The notes under the pieces: model-generated
Database searches by the model: none
What the model was told of the DNA's origin: nothing
What the model saw: only the letters and a program-made list of their open reading frames with translations
Assembly: GCF_013359905.1 (NCBI RefSeq)
Contig: NZ_JABMCC010000115.1
Location: forward strand, 496,001 to 560,000
Length of the DNA: 64,000 nucleotides
Direction: 5' to 3'
DNA from: Paenibacillus taichungensis
GTDB lineage: Bacteria > Bacillota > Bacilli > Paenibacillales > Paenibacillaceae
Translations under genes and position numbers: made by a program
Part shown: piece after piece, positions 1 through 7,442 of the stretch
Numbering within the stretch: the first letter of the stretch is position 1
Layout of the letters: every line of letters begins with the position of its first letter

Positions 1-342
1 CCTGATTATTTTGAAACCTGGATGACCCGGATCGTCATCAACTGCTCTCTGGATCACATCAGACGAAAGAAGAAATACACGTATATGGAAGACAGTACAA
101 TACCGTTTGCAGCCGAAGAGAGTTCCATGGGGCTTGAAGAACAATGGGATTTATACGAAGCACTTGATCATCTGCATCCCGAAGATAGGGCATTCATCGT
201 TTTGAAATTTTTCCAGGATCAGCGATTCAAGGATATGGCGGAGGTATTGTCCCTGCCGGAAAGCACGGTGAAGACCAGGTTCTATAAGATCTTAAACAAA
301 CTCAAAAAACATCTGACCAAGGAAGAGGTTGATTTTACATGA
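1..342 (+). CDS. ECF-type RNA polymerase sigma factor, 5' end missing
   Basis: This is the C-terminal part of a sigma-70 family (ECF) sigma factor. The reading frame is open from base 1, so the gene begins before the window. The first residues, PDYFETWMTRIVINCSLDHI, match the end of sigma region 2 (the usual form is FxTWLxRIxxNxCxDxxR). The ATG at 22 is therefore internal and not the start. Region 4 follows, with DLYEALDHLHPEDR and the helix-turn-helix around LPESTVKTRFYKILNKLKKHL, which contacts the -35 element. The stop overlaps the next start by an ATGA, so the two genes are translationally coupled. With the anti-sigma gene downstream this resembles a SigV/SigW-like envelope-stress pair, but the exact ECF group cannot be set from the fragment. 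Confidence 0.93.
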   Translation, partial: PDYFETWMTRIVINCSLDHIRRKKKYTYMEDSTIPFAAEESSMGLEEQWDLYEALDHLHPEDRAFIVLKFFQDQRFKDMAEVLSLPESTVKTRFYKILNKLKKHLTKEEVDFT

Positions 343-1190
343 CAGGAAAAGAACGATATGAACAGATCAATATTCCATCCGGCCTTTCCGGAGTTATTCA
401 GCAAGCCCGTCAGCGCGCACGAAACCAAAAGCGAAGAAAAATGATGATCTGGCGTAGCTCCTCCCTGGTTGCTGCCTGTGCTGCGGTGATGATAACAGCT
501 AACGTTCCAGGTGTAGCCAAGGCATTATCCGATGTACCTGTTATAGGTTCTGTCGTCAAAATTTTGCAAGTTGGTGGTGGCGGGGAGCGCACAGATGGGG
601 TTTCGGTTACAACGACCAAAGAATCGGATACACTAAACATTCATTTTCAGATCGATGGTGAACAGATCACCTCTGCTCCATCGTATACTGTGGATCACAA
701 AGAAGGGCCGAATCGTCTGATCTTCACCTTCAATGGGGTACGTCATCTGGATTATGACAAGTTGGAGAAGGATATTAAAGCACTTAAGAATGTAAAAGAT
801 GTCTATCAAAATATCATTTTGGATGATTCTGCGATTGGCTTTGTGGTTGAACTGAAGGATGATGTGGATTATTCCGTGTCAGAGTATCAGCAGCCTGGCT
901 ATATTCAGTTGAAGCTTTTTTCCGACGGGAAGACAACGCAATCGCATGAGCTTTTCTTTGTCCGTAGCGAAGACATGGAGCAGGGTGAATCACTGGCCAT
1001 GTTGGCTGAACAATATTCAGCCGATGGCAGCAGCGTTGTGCAGACCAAAAATGGAAAATTCACCGTCGTTATGGGTGCCTTCGATAACCGTGCAGATGCA
1101 GAGAAACACCTGAAAGAATTTACTGACCGGGAGGACTACAGTGAACCACTGCATGTCGACAGTTGGATGAGTAATGAAAATCCGCAATAA
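339..1190 (+). CDS. membrane-anchored anti-sigma factor, DUF4179/RsiV-like
   Basis: A 283-residue single-pass membrane protein coupled (ATGA overlap) to the sigma gene, so its probable job is to hold that sigma factor at the membrane. Residues 1-33 are basic and cytoplasmic. A transmembrane segment lies at about 36-55, followed by the motif GVAKALSDVPVIGSVVKIL, which is characteristic of DUF4179 proteins such as B. subtilis RsiV and related anti-sigmas. The outer part (about 70-200) is an RsiV-like beta domain. Residues about 240-262 (FTVVMGAFDNRADAEKHLKE) resemble a SPOR-type peptidoglycan-binding repeat, an uncommon C-terminus for this family. Assignment to the sigma factor rests on adjacency. 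The signal that releases the sigma is unknown. Confidence 0.82.
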   Translation: MTGKERYEQINIPSGLSGVIQQARQRARNQKRRKMMIWRSSSLVAACAAVMITANVPGVAKALSDVPVIGSVVKILQVGGGGERTDGVSVTTTKESDTLNIHFQIDGEQITSAPSYTVDHKEGPNRLIFTFNGVRHLDYDKLEKDIKALKNVKDVYQNIILDDSAIGFVVELKDDVDYSVSEYQQPGYIQLKLFSDGKTTQSHELFFVRSEDMEQGESLAMLAEQYSADGSSVVQTKNGKFTVVMGAFDNRADAEKHLKEFTDREDYSEPLHVDSWMSNENPQ

Positions 1191-1198
1191 TGAAAGTG

Positions 1199-1219
1199 GC
1201 CTGCCTTAACGCAGGCTTC
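1199..1219 (+). terminator. weak hairpin after the sigma/anti-sigma operon
   Basis: GCCTGC (1199-1204) and GCAGGC (1211-1216) form a 6-bp stem with a 6-base loop, followed by TTCTTCTTGT. It begins 9 bases past the anti-sigma stop. The tail is poor in T, so it may be only a partial terminator. Confidence 0.4.
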
Positions 1220-1265
1220 TTCTTGTAGACTTTATTATTGAAGTTCATTTCCGTTATCTTTTACG

Positions 1266-1290
1266 AGTCGCCCTTTTGGCGACTTTTTTT
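1266..1290 (+). terminator. Rho-independent terminator of the sigma/anti-sigma operon
   Basis: AGTCGCC (1266-1272) pairs perfectly with GGCGACT (1278-1284) around a CTTTT loop and runs into seven T residues. It is the first of five terminators in the window built on the same GTCGCC/GGCGRC stem. Confidence 0.82.
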
Positions 1291-1321
1291 GTTGTAACTA
1301 TGAGAAGTGTAAATCTGTAAT

Positions 1322-1348
1322 CTTACATCGTTGTCAGTTTTGTGTAAG
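1322..1348. promoter_or_regulatory. imperfect inverted repeat in the promoter region of the van-like operon
   Basis: CTTACA (1322-1327) and TGTAAG (1343-1348) are inverted copies 15 bases apart, in the only intergenic space before the racemase operon. TTGTCA at 1331 could be a -35 element inside the repeat. The site may be an operator, but no regulator gene is nearby and the half-sites are short. Confidence 0.3.
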
Positions 1349-1432
1349 TTTGATCGATAGGAGCTGAAGTGGCCTTAATATACACTTAAATCAATTCAAC
1401 GCACGACATTCACACCTTTAGGAGGCCAAACA

Positions 1433-1537
1433 ATGAAAAGTGTATATGCGGATCTACTGAAAATAGGAAGTAAAAACAAGTCATCTATTCAGTTGAGGAG
1501 ATCCCTCGGATGTACCGAGATACTTGGGCTGAAATAG
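1433..1537 (+). CDS. possible 34-residue leader peptide overlapping the racemase start
   Basis: An ATG at 1433 stands 6 bases after a strong GGAGG (1421-1425). It opens a 34-codon frame (MKSVYADLLKIGSKNK...) that stops at 1537, 28 bases inside the racemase gene and in another frame. The ribosome site here is at least as good as that of the racemase (GAGGAG at about 1495-1500), so the small frame may be translated and couple translation to the downstream gene. I do not recognise the peptide. It could also be a remnant of a longer gene. Confidence 0.4.
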   Translation: MKSVYADLLKIGSKNKSSIQLRRSLGCTEILGLK

Positions 1538-2664
1538 ATTTAACGCAAATTCGCGAGAATATCATAGAGATCCGCAAATTTCTACCCCGTTCGACCAAAT
1601 TAATGGCCGTTGTTAAAGCAAATGCATACGGGCATGGAGATATCGAGACAGCCAAAGAAGCAGTAGAGGCAGGCGCGGATTATTTAGCGTGTGCCTTCAT
1701 TGAAGAAGCCATCCGCATTAGAAATGCCGGCTTACAACAACCGATTCTTATTTTGACTCCGATTCGTCCCGAACTTGTACCTCTGGCTCTTGAACATGAT
1801 TTGATGCTTACCGTTACACAGGCGTCATGGTTTCATGAGATGAGAAAATACAAGCCTATCCATACCCCACATAAGTTATCTGTGCATGTGAAAATGGATA
1901 CTGGACTTGGGCGGATAGGTATACGCACGCAAGAAGAGTGGCTTGAAATGGTTCCTTGGCTCAGAGCACCAGATGTAGTAGTCGACGGGTTCTATACCCA
2001 CTTCGCGACTGCAGGTGAGGCAGACAACCGTTATCTACAGCTTCAGATTCAACGCTTTCTGGAAATGAAAGAATGGAGCAGTATATCACGGATTCCGATC
2101 AATCATTATCACTGTGCGGGAAGTGTAGCAGCACTTCGATTCCCGGAATTGTGCATGGATATGGCTCGAATAGGAGCTGCAATCTATGGCTTTTATCCTG
2201 AAAAACTAGTACCTAACATCCAACTAAAGCCGGCATTCAGTATGCACAGTAGATTATTGCAAATGAAAAAATTAAAAGAAGGCGAATATGTGGGGTACAA
2301 CAATGCTTATCAAACAGACTCAGATCAATGGATCGGAACAGTACCTATCGGCTATGCCGATGGATGGTCGCAGAGAATGCAAAATTCGGAGGTTTTGGTG
2401 GAAGGGGTTCGCGCAAAAATTATAGGGAAAATCTCCATGGATCAATTGATGGTCAAGCTTCCGATGTATTTTCCGGAAGGATCAAAGGTGACCTTCGTTG
2501 GCTATTCAGGCGACCAAGAAATTCAGATTCAGGAACTGGCCAATCATATCGGTGGTGTCTCTCAAGAAATAACGAGTTCCATCACGGACAGAGTGTTACG
2601 AATTTATAAAGAAGGTGGGGGAGTTCATCATGAAATCACGGGAAGTCGTACAAAAACTTATTGA
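1510..2664 (+). CDS. PLP-dependent alanine/serine racemase of a VanG-like cassette
   Basis: A 384-residue fold-type III PLP racemase. The PLP lysine sits in VVKANAYGHG near residue 39, and the second catalytic Tyr is in EGEYVGYNNAYQT, followed by the conserved IGYADG and SMDQLM segments. VanT serine racemases carry a large N-terminal membrane domain, but this protein is soluble and of ordinary Alr length. At the place where Bacillus-type Alr has Tyr354 (motif ISYRVPR) this protein has ITDRVLR, with Asp360. VanT_G has Asn at the equivalent position, reported to allow serine. Together with the D-Ala-D-Ser-type ligase downstream this suggests D-serine supply, but simple alanine racemase activity is not excluded. 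It overlaps the next gene by 35 bases. The ATG at 1510 follows GAGGAGATCC. Confidence 0.88.
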   Translation: MYRDTWAEIDLTQIRENIIEIRKFLPRSTKLMAVVKANAYGHGDIETAKEAVEAGADYLACAFIEEAIRIRNAGLQQPILILTPIRPELVPLALEHDLMLTVTQASWFHEMRKYKPIHTPHKLSVHVKMDTGLGRIGIRTQEEWLEMVPWLRAPDVVVDGFYTHFATAGEADNRYLQLQIQRFLEMKEWSSISRIPINHYHCAGSVAALRFPELCMDMARIGAAIYGFYPEKLVPNIQLKPAFSMHSRLLQMKKLKEGEYVGYNNAYQTDSDQWIGTVPIGYADGWSQRMQNSEVLVEGVRAKIIGKISMDQLMVKLPMYFPEGSKVTFVGYSGDQEIQIQELANHIGGVSQEITSSITDRVLRIYKEGGGVHHEITGSRTKTY

Positions 2665-3436
2665 AATCAGCGTAAGTAACGAAGAACGGTTTCAAGGACA
2701 CTTAGTGTTAATCAATGATCAAAACCCAATCAGAAGGCAAGTACAAGTCCACCAACTAGAGTCATTGGATTCATTGCCTTCAATAAAGAAGTTAAATAAG
2801 GAGATGCTTCTGGAGATGCAGTGTTTCAATCAATTTCATGCTCTGCTTAAAGCTTGTGGGGGGACGGATGATATTGTCGCTGTCAGCGCATATCGAACAA
2901 AAGAAGATCAAGTCCAGATCTATCAAGATTGTTTGATTGAACAGGGTTCGGAATATACTTCCAAATACGTAGCCTTGCCTGACCATAGTGAACACCAAAC
3001 GGGGTTGGCTATCGATGTGGGTAAATTGAAATCGAATATCGATTTTATTGCTCCTTCCTTTCCGGATACGGGCATTTACAAGTCCTTCAGACAACATGCC
3101 ATACAATTCGGTTTTATCCTTCGATATAAACAAGAAAAAGAATCAATCACGCGTATTGCTTATGAGCCATGGCATTTTAGATATGTAGGATATCCCCATT
3201 CCAAAATCATGGAAGAGAACAATCTATGTTTAGAGGAGTATATCGATTTTGTACAGCAGTATCGGTACCCTGGAAAGCAGCTTACGATTAAAGAAAAGGA
3301 CATGACAATCCAGATATATTACGTTCCCGCGGATAAAGGGACATCTAGCCATATCCCGATCTTGAGTTGTGATTCTTATCGGATATCAGGAACGAATCGT
3401 GAAGGATTCATTGTTACGACATTCTCTAAAAATTAA
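2630..3436 (+). CDS. VanXY/VanY-type D,D-dipeptidase/carboxypeptidase
   Basis: A zinc-dependent M15B peptidase of 268 residues. The ligand motifs are SEHQTGLAIDV (SxHxxGxAxD) and EPWHFRYV (ExxH). The N-terminus, ending in HLVLINDQNPI, is typical of VanY/VanXY proteins that act in the cytoplasm. No signal peptide or membrane segment is present. In VanC/VanG systems the VanXY enzyme removes D-Ala-D-Ala dipeptide and trims D-Ala-ended precursors, so that only D-Ser-ended ones are used. The start is placed at ATG 2630, which has GGTGGGGGAG just upstream. The frame is open to a GTG at 2615, but that lies within this ribosome site. About 60 C-terminal residues (KQLTIKEKDMTIQIYYVPAD...) extend past the catalytic core, as in other VanXY proteins. 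It overlaps the racemase gene. Confidence 0.9.
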   Translation: MKSREVVQKLIEISVSNEERFQGHLVLINDQNPIRRQVQVHQLESLDSLPSIKKLNKEMLLEMQCFNQFHALLKACGGTDDIVAVSAYRTKEDQVQIYQDCLIEQGSEYTSKYVALPDHSEHQTGLAIDVGKLKSNIDFIAPSFPDTGIYKSFRQHAIQFGFILRYKQEKESITRIAYEPWHFRYVGYPHSKIMEENNLCLEEYIDFVQQYRYPGKQLTIKEKDMTIQIYYVPADKGTSSHIPILSCDSYRISGTNREGFIVTTFSKN

Positions 3437-3488
3437 GTTATAGCAATAAGGATGATTTAGACATATCACATTTTAGGAGGATTTTACG

Positions 3489-4541
3489 ATGCAGAAGAAG
3501 TCGATTGCGGTATTGTTTGGCGGATGTTCAGGTGAGTATAACGTATCTTTGAGCTCAGCCGCTTCAGTGATTGAAAATTTGGATACCGAAAAATATAATC
3601 TTGTATTAATTGGAATTACACAGCAAGGCTCTTGGCTCCGATATAGTGGAACGGTTGAGGATATTCGCAATGATCGGTGGCATTTGCATCCGAGTTGTAT
3701 CCCATCCTTTTTCTCGCCGAGTAGAGAAGTCAGAGGACTCATTGAGCTTGTGCATACGGAATATCATGTAACACCGATTGATGTTGTGTTTCCAGTACTT
3801 CACGGCAAATACGGTGAGGATGGAACTCTACAAGGATTATTGGAACTGTCGGGTATACCGTTTGTTGGATGTGGCATGTTATCCTCTGCGTTATGTATGG
3901 ACAAGGAACTGGCTCATAAACTGGTGCAGGCAGCAGGCATAGATACGCCGTGTTCCCTTACAATACATAGGAGTGAACGGATGGAAGAAGTGTTATCAGA
4001 AGCAGAAGCACTGGGCTTCCCACTCTTTGTTAAGCCGGCTAGATCAGGATCGTCATTAGGCATATCGAAGGTGAACAATAGGCAAGAGTTGATTACCGGA
4101 ATTGAACACGCCTTCATACACGACAGCAAAGTAGTCATTGAGCAAAATATTAACGGTTTTGAAGTGGGTTGTGCTGTATTGGGCAATTCTGATCCCATCA
4201 TCGGTATGATTGATGAGATTGAACTACAGGGGCACTTTTTTGACTTCTCGGAAAAGTACTCCTTGATCAGTTCGAAGATTCACTTGCCAGCCCGCATTGA
4301 TGAAGACACTGCAACGAAGGTTAAGGAGAGCGCTCTGACTATTTATAAAACGCTTGGATGCAGAGGTTTTGCCCGAGTAGATATGTTCCTGACCGCTGAT
4401 GGAAGAATTGTGTTCAATGAAGTCAACACGATACCTGGTTTCACATCGAATTCCCGCTATCCCAACATGCTCCAAGCTAGTGGCATGACTTATGCAAATA
4501 TTCTTAACCAGCTCATCGAGCTCGCCATTGATGAGAACTGA
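3489..4541 (+). CDS. D-alanine-D-serine ligase, VanG-like
   Basis: An ATP-grasp ligase of 350 residues that joins D-Ala to a second D-residue for peptidoglycan precursors. Recognisable parts are the N-terminal IAVLFGGCSGEYNVSL, VVFPVLHGKYGEDG, the ATP-binding KPARSGSSLGISKV, and the C-terminal FNEVNTIPGFTSNSRYPNM. The omega-loop stretch HFFDFSEKYSLISSKI and the segment NGFEVGCAVLG follow the pattern I remember for VanG and VanC/VanE (D-Ser) ligases. Housekeeping Ddl and VanA/B D-lactate ligases have different loops. The order racemase-VanXY-ligase reverses the usual vanG-XY-T. The ATG follows TTAGGAGG. No vanR/vanS gene lies in the window, so expression may be constitutive or controlled from elsewhere. 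Confidence 0.88.
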   Translation: MQKKSIAVLFGGCSGEYNVSLSSAASVIENLDTEKYNLVLIGITQQGSWLRYSGTVEDIRNDRWHLHPSCIPSFFSPSREVRGLIELVHTEYHVTPIDVVFPVLHGKYGEDGTLQGLLELSGIPFVGCGMLSSALCMDKELAHKLVQAAGIDTPCSLTIHRSERMEEVLSEAEALGFPLFVKPARSGSSLGISKVNNRQELITGIEHAFIHDSKVVIEQNINGFEVGCAVLGNSDPIIGMIDEIELQGHFFDFSEKYSLISSKIHLPARIDEDTATKVKESALTIYKTLGCRGFARVDMFLTADGRIVFNEVNTIPGFTSNSRYPNMLQASGMTYANILNQLIELAIDEN

Positions 4542-4657
4542 GAGCGTGGCTTAACTCGATGAGGAAAATCAAAAAAAGATCGGATTCAACAGCGGGGGAA
4601 AGACATCGACGGTTTACAGTGTAGTGAAGAGTAGAATGATTGTTATGATCCCTTTTA

Positions 4658-4876
4658 TGGATGAAAAGCCATGTGAAAGAACTTGGGATTAGAGAAGATC
4701 AGCTCATGGTAGGCGGAGAAAGCGCTGGAGGAGGACTTACCGCCACACTTACTCTTTACGCCAGGGATAAAGGAAAAGTGAACATTGCATTTTCAAATGC
4801 CGCCAGCATCCTATGATCGATGACAGAATCCGCTAAGGTCAATAATGCCCCCATTTGGAACTCTGCTTATAATGAT
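4658..4876 (+). pseudogene. remnant of an alpha/beta-hydrolase (Aes/HSL-type esterase) with frameshifts
   Basis: From 4658 one frame reads WMKSHVKELGIREDQLMVGG, then ESAGGGLTATLTLYARDKG, ending in a stop at 4814-4816. The GGESAGGGL block is the nucleophile elbow of hormone-sensitive-lipase-type esterases. The expected continuation is found in other frames: PMIDDR at about 4811-4828 and TESAKVNNAPIWNSAYND at about 4823-4876. At least two indels therefore separate the pieces, and neither the N-terminus nor the final His region is found. It is clearly a dead fragment, between the van-like operon and metE. Confidence 0.85.
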
Positions 4877-4879
4877 ATT

Positions 4880-4919
4880 AAAAGGCGGACATTCCATAAC
4901 ATAGGAATGTCCGCCTTTT
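4880..4919. terminator. bidirectional terminator between the hydrolase remnant and metE
   Basis: A 16-bp perfect stem (4880-4895 with 4904-4919, core GGCGGACATTCC) with an 8-base loop. It is flanked by A residues on the left and T residues on the right, so it can end transcription from both directions. It lies 34 bases past the metE stop. Confidence 0.85.
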
Positions 4920-4953
4920 ATAAAAGAATTTTTGAATTATTTATCTATTCAAC

Positions 4954-7245
4954 TTAAACCGTTGTTGCAACGTGCTTTTCACGAGCAATCTTGGTTGCAT
5001 CAACCATGTTGCGCAAGGAAGCAACGGTTTCTTCGAGTCCACGAGTTTTGAGACCGCAATCCGGATTAATCCAGAACAATTTAGGGTCCAATACACGCAA
5101 GGCGCGTTCAATCATGCTCGTCATTTCATCCACACTTGGAACACGTGGGCTATGGATATCGTATACGCCAAGTCCAATGCCCAGTTTATAAGTGTTCAAC
5201 TCAAAGCTGTGAATCAGTTCACCGTGACTGCGGGATGTCTCGATCGAAATAACATCGGCATCCATCGCTTCGATGGAATCGATCATGTCATGGAATTCGC
5301 AATAGCACATATGTGTGTGAATTTGAGTCGTGTCTTGAACCGTGCAAGTGGAAATACGGAAAGCTTTGACAGCCCAAGCCAGATAATCGGCTTGCTCGTT
5401 TTCCTTCAACGGCAGTCCTTCGCGAACCGCAGGCTCGTCGACCTGGATCATGCCAATACCTGCTTGCTCCAACGCTTCGACTTCTTGTCTCAGTGCATAC
5501 GCCAATTGATATGCGATATGCTCGCGCGGGATGTCTTCACGCACAAATGACCAGTTCATGATAGTGATCGGTCCAGTAAGCATACCTTTTACAGGACGTT
5601 GTGTCTGGGACTGTGCATATTTGGTTTCTTCAACGGTCATTTCTCCAGTAAATGCAACGTCTCCGAAAATAATTGGTGGTTTGACGCAACGGGAACCGTA
5701 TGATTGTACCCAGCCAAATTGTGTGAAGGCAAACCCAGCAAGTTTTTCGCCAAAGAACTCTACCATGTCGGTACGCTCAAACTCACCATGTACGAGAACA
5801 TCGATCTCGATCTCTTCCTGAATTTTGATCCAGATATCAATCTGATCCCGGATGAACGCAGCATACTGCTCATTGTTCAACTCACCCTTACGCCACAATT
5901 GACGTGCTTTACGCACTTCTGCGGATTGTGGGAAGCTGCCGATAGTCGTTGTCGGGAAAAGTGGCAATTTCCATTTGTCTTGCTGCGCGATATGACGCTC
6001 GGCAAACGGTCGGGAACGTTCCGGCTGTTGAACGCTGAGTGTTGCCACGGCTTCTTGAACAGCAACACGATTGCGCTCTTCGGATTGCTGGAGAGCCTGG
6101 ATCGTTCGATCGGAATTTTCAATTTCAGCGATGATTTCAGCGTTTCTTGAAGACAATGCTTTCGTCAACAGAACGATCTCGTCCAACTTTTCATCTGCAA
6201 ATGCCAGAGCATTTTTCAGTTCGGATGTGAGTTTAGTTTCACGCTCTGTCGTTACCGGAACATGAAGCAAGCTGCATGAGGATTGCACGATTAAACGTTC
6301 AGGTGTTACGAGTTCAGCCAGTTCATCCAACAGCTTCAGTTTTCCTGGCAAAGAGGCTTTCCAGATCCCGCGGCCGTCAATAACCCCAGCACCCAAAACT
6401 TTATCCGCTGGGAAACCTGATGCTTTAATGGATTGAATGTTACCGGTAGCGCCGTGAACAAAATCAAGTCCGATACCTTGAACCGGTAGGGCAACAATGT
6501 TGCTATAGTTCTCTACGGATTCAAAGTAGGTTTGCAGCATAATGTTCAGACCTGGTACAGCAGCTGCAAATGTCTCATAAATTTTGTTCAGCAGCTCTAG
6601 GTCAGCGTCACTTGTTTTGGTAACGAGGATTGGCTCGTCAATCTGTACCCACTGAACTCCTTCATTTGCAAGCTCTTGAAGCACTTGTACATAGAGCGGA
6701 AGCAAGCGGTCCAGCCAAGCGTTTGTTTCGGACTTATCGTATCCTTTGGATAGTTTCAGGAAGGTTAACGGTCCAACAAGAACCGGTTTACCTTCAATAC
6801 CGAGCTTCTCTTTAGCTTCGCGATAAGCAATAAGTGGTTTATTTTCCGTAAGGGCAGGGGAAGCACCGTCCAGTTCAGGTACGATATAGTGATAGTTCGT
6901 GTTAAACCATTTTGTCATTTCACTTGCTGCTGCATCTTTTGTTCCCCGAGCAATTCCGTAATAGACGGACAAAGGTACAGTGCCACCGTCATATGCAAAC
7001 CGTTTTGGAACAATGCCGAACATAACGGCAGTATCCAGAATGTGATCATAGTAACTGAAGTCATTAACAGGAATAAAATCGATACCTTTTTCTTGCTGCT
7101 TGCGCAGGTGATCTAACCGAATCTCCTGCAATTTTGCTTGAAAATCTGTTTCTTCGAGCTTACCTGACCAGAATGCCTCCAAGGCTTTCTTCCATTCCCG
7201 ATCCGCACCAATTCGTGGATATCCCAATACACTGCTTTTTGCCAT
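4954..7245 (-). CDS. metE: cobalamin-independent methionine synthase
   Basis: MetE transfers the methyl group of 5-methyltetrahydropteroyltri-glutamate to homocysteine in the cytoplasm, the last step of methionine synthesis. At 763 residues it has full length for the family, with two barrel domains. The N-terminus SSVLGYPRIGADREWKKALE is typical. The zinc ligands are visible: His645 and Cys647 in HTHMCYCEF, and the late Cys in NPDCGLKTRG. The middle segment FPTTTIGSFPQ begins the C-terminal barrel. The ATG at 7245 is preceded by GAGGAG on the minus strand. The gene stands alone. No S-box or T-box fits in the roughly 200 bases upstream, but a LysR-type palindrome does (7330-7346). Confidence 0.97.
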   Translation of the reverse strand: MAKSSVLGYPRIGADREWKKALEAFWSGKLEETDFQAKLQEIRLDHLRKQQEKGIDFIPVNDFSYYDHILDTAVMFGIVPKRFAYDGGTVPLSVYYGIARGTKDAAASEMTKWFNTNYHYIVPELDGASPALTENKPLIAYREAKEKLGIEGKPVLVGPLTFLKLSKGYDKSETNAWLDRLLPLYVQVLQELANEGVQWVQIDEPILVTKTSDADLELLNKIYETFAAAVPGLNIMLQTYFESVENYSNIVALPVQGIGLDFVHGATGNIQSIKASGFPADKVLGAGVIDGRGIWKASLPGKLKLLDELAELVTPERLIVQSSCSLLHVPVTTERETKLTSELKNALAFADEKLDEIVLLTKALSSRNAEIIAEIENSDRTIQALQQSEERNRVAVQEAVATLSVQQPERSRPFAERHIAQQDKWKLPLFPTTTIGSFPQSAEVRKARQLWRKGELNNEQYAAFIRDQIDIWIKIQEEIEIDVLVHGEFERTDMVEFFGEKLAGFAFTQFGWVQSYGSRCVKPPIIFGDVAFTGEMTVEETKYAQSQTQRPVKGMLTGPITIMNWSFVREDIPREHIAYQLAYALRQEVEALEQAGIGMIQVDEPAVREGLPLKENEQADYLAWAVKAFRISTCTVQDTTQIHTHMCYCEFHDMIDSIEAMDADVISIETSRSHGELIHSFELNTYKLGIGLGVYDIHSPRVPSVDEMTSMIERALRVLDPKLFWINPDCGLKTRGLEETVASLRNMVDATKIAREKHVATTV

Positions 7246-7329
7246 GACGTAAAACTCCTCTACAATATGTTACCAAAAAGTTATCACATATCCGGAGTTA
7301 TAATGTAATTCCATTAAGTTATATCTAGC

Positions 7330-7346
7330 TATAGCCTATGGCTATA
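7330..7346. promoter_or_regulatory. LysR-type palindrome between metE and the divergent hydrolase gene
   Basis: TATAGCC-TAT-GGCTATA is a perfect 7-bp inverted repeat with a 3-base spacer, 84 bases upstream of the metE start. It has the T-N11-A layout of LysR-family sites and resembles the MetR/MtaR boxes (TATAGTT...AACTATA) known upstream of methionine genes in streptococci. The metE -10 candidate (TATAAC on the minus strand) has no good -35 element, which fits activator-dependent transcription. The regulator itself is not in the window. Confidence 0.5.
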
Positions 7347-7442
7347 CCCGCAGGGTCGAGAACACCGCTGTTGGATTCAAACTGGGTTAATCGATCGTTT
7401 TAGTATATAATGACGTTTGATTCAGGAAGGGAGAGGTATTCG

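Noticed and set aside
4972..5550. 192-codon plus-strand frame opposite metE
   Set aside because: It lies wholly inside metE on the other strand, has no ribosome site, and the protein looks like an antisense translation. MetE on the minus strand is certain.
7246..7410. S-box, T-box or other riboswitch before metE
   Set aside because: I looked for the conserved T-box sequence and for an anti-terminator/terminator pair and found none. The region is short and contains only the palindrome and promoter-like parts.
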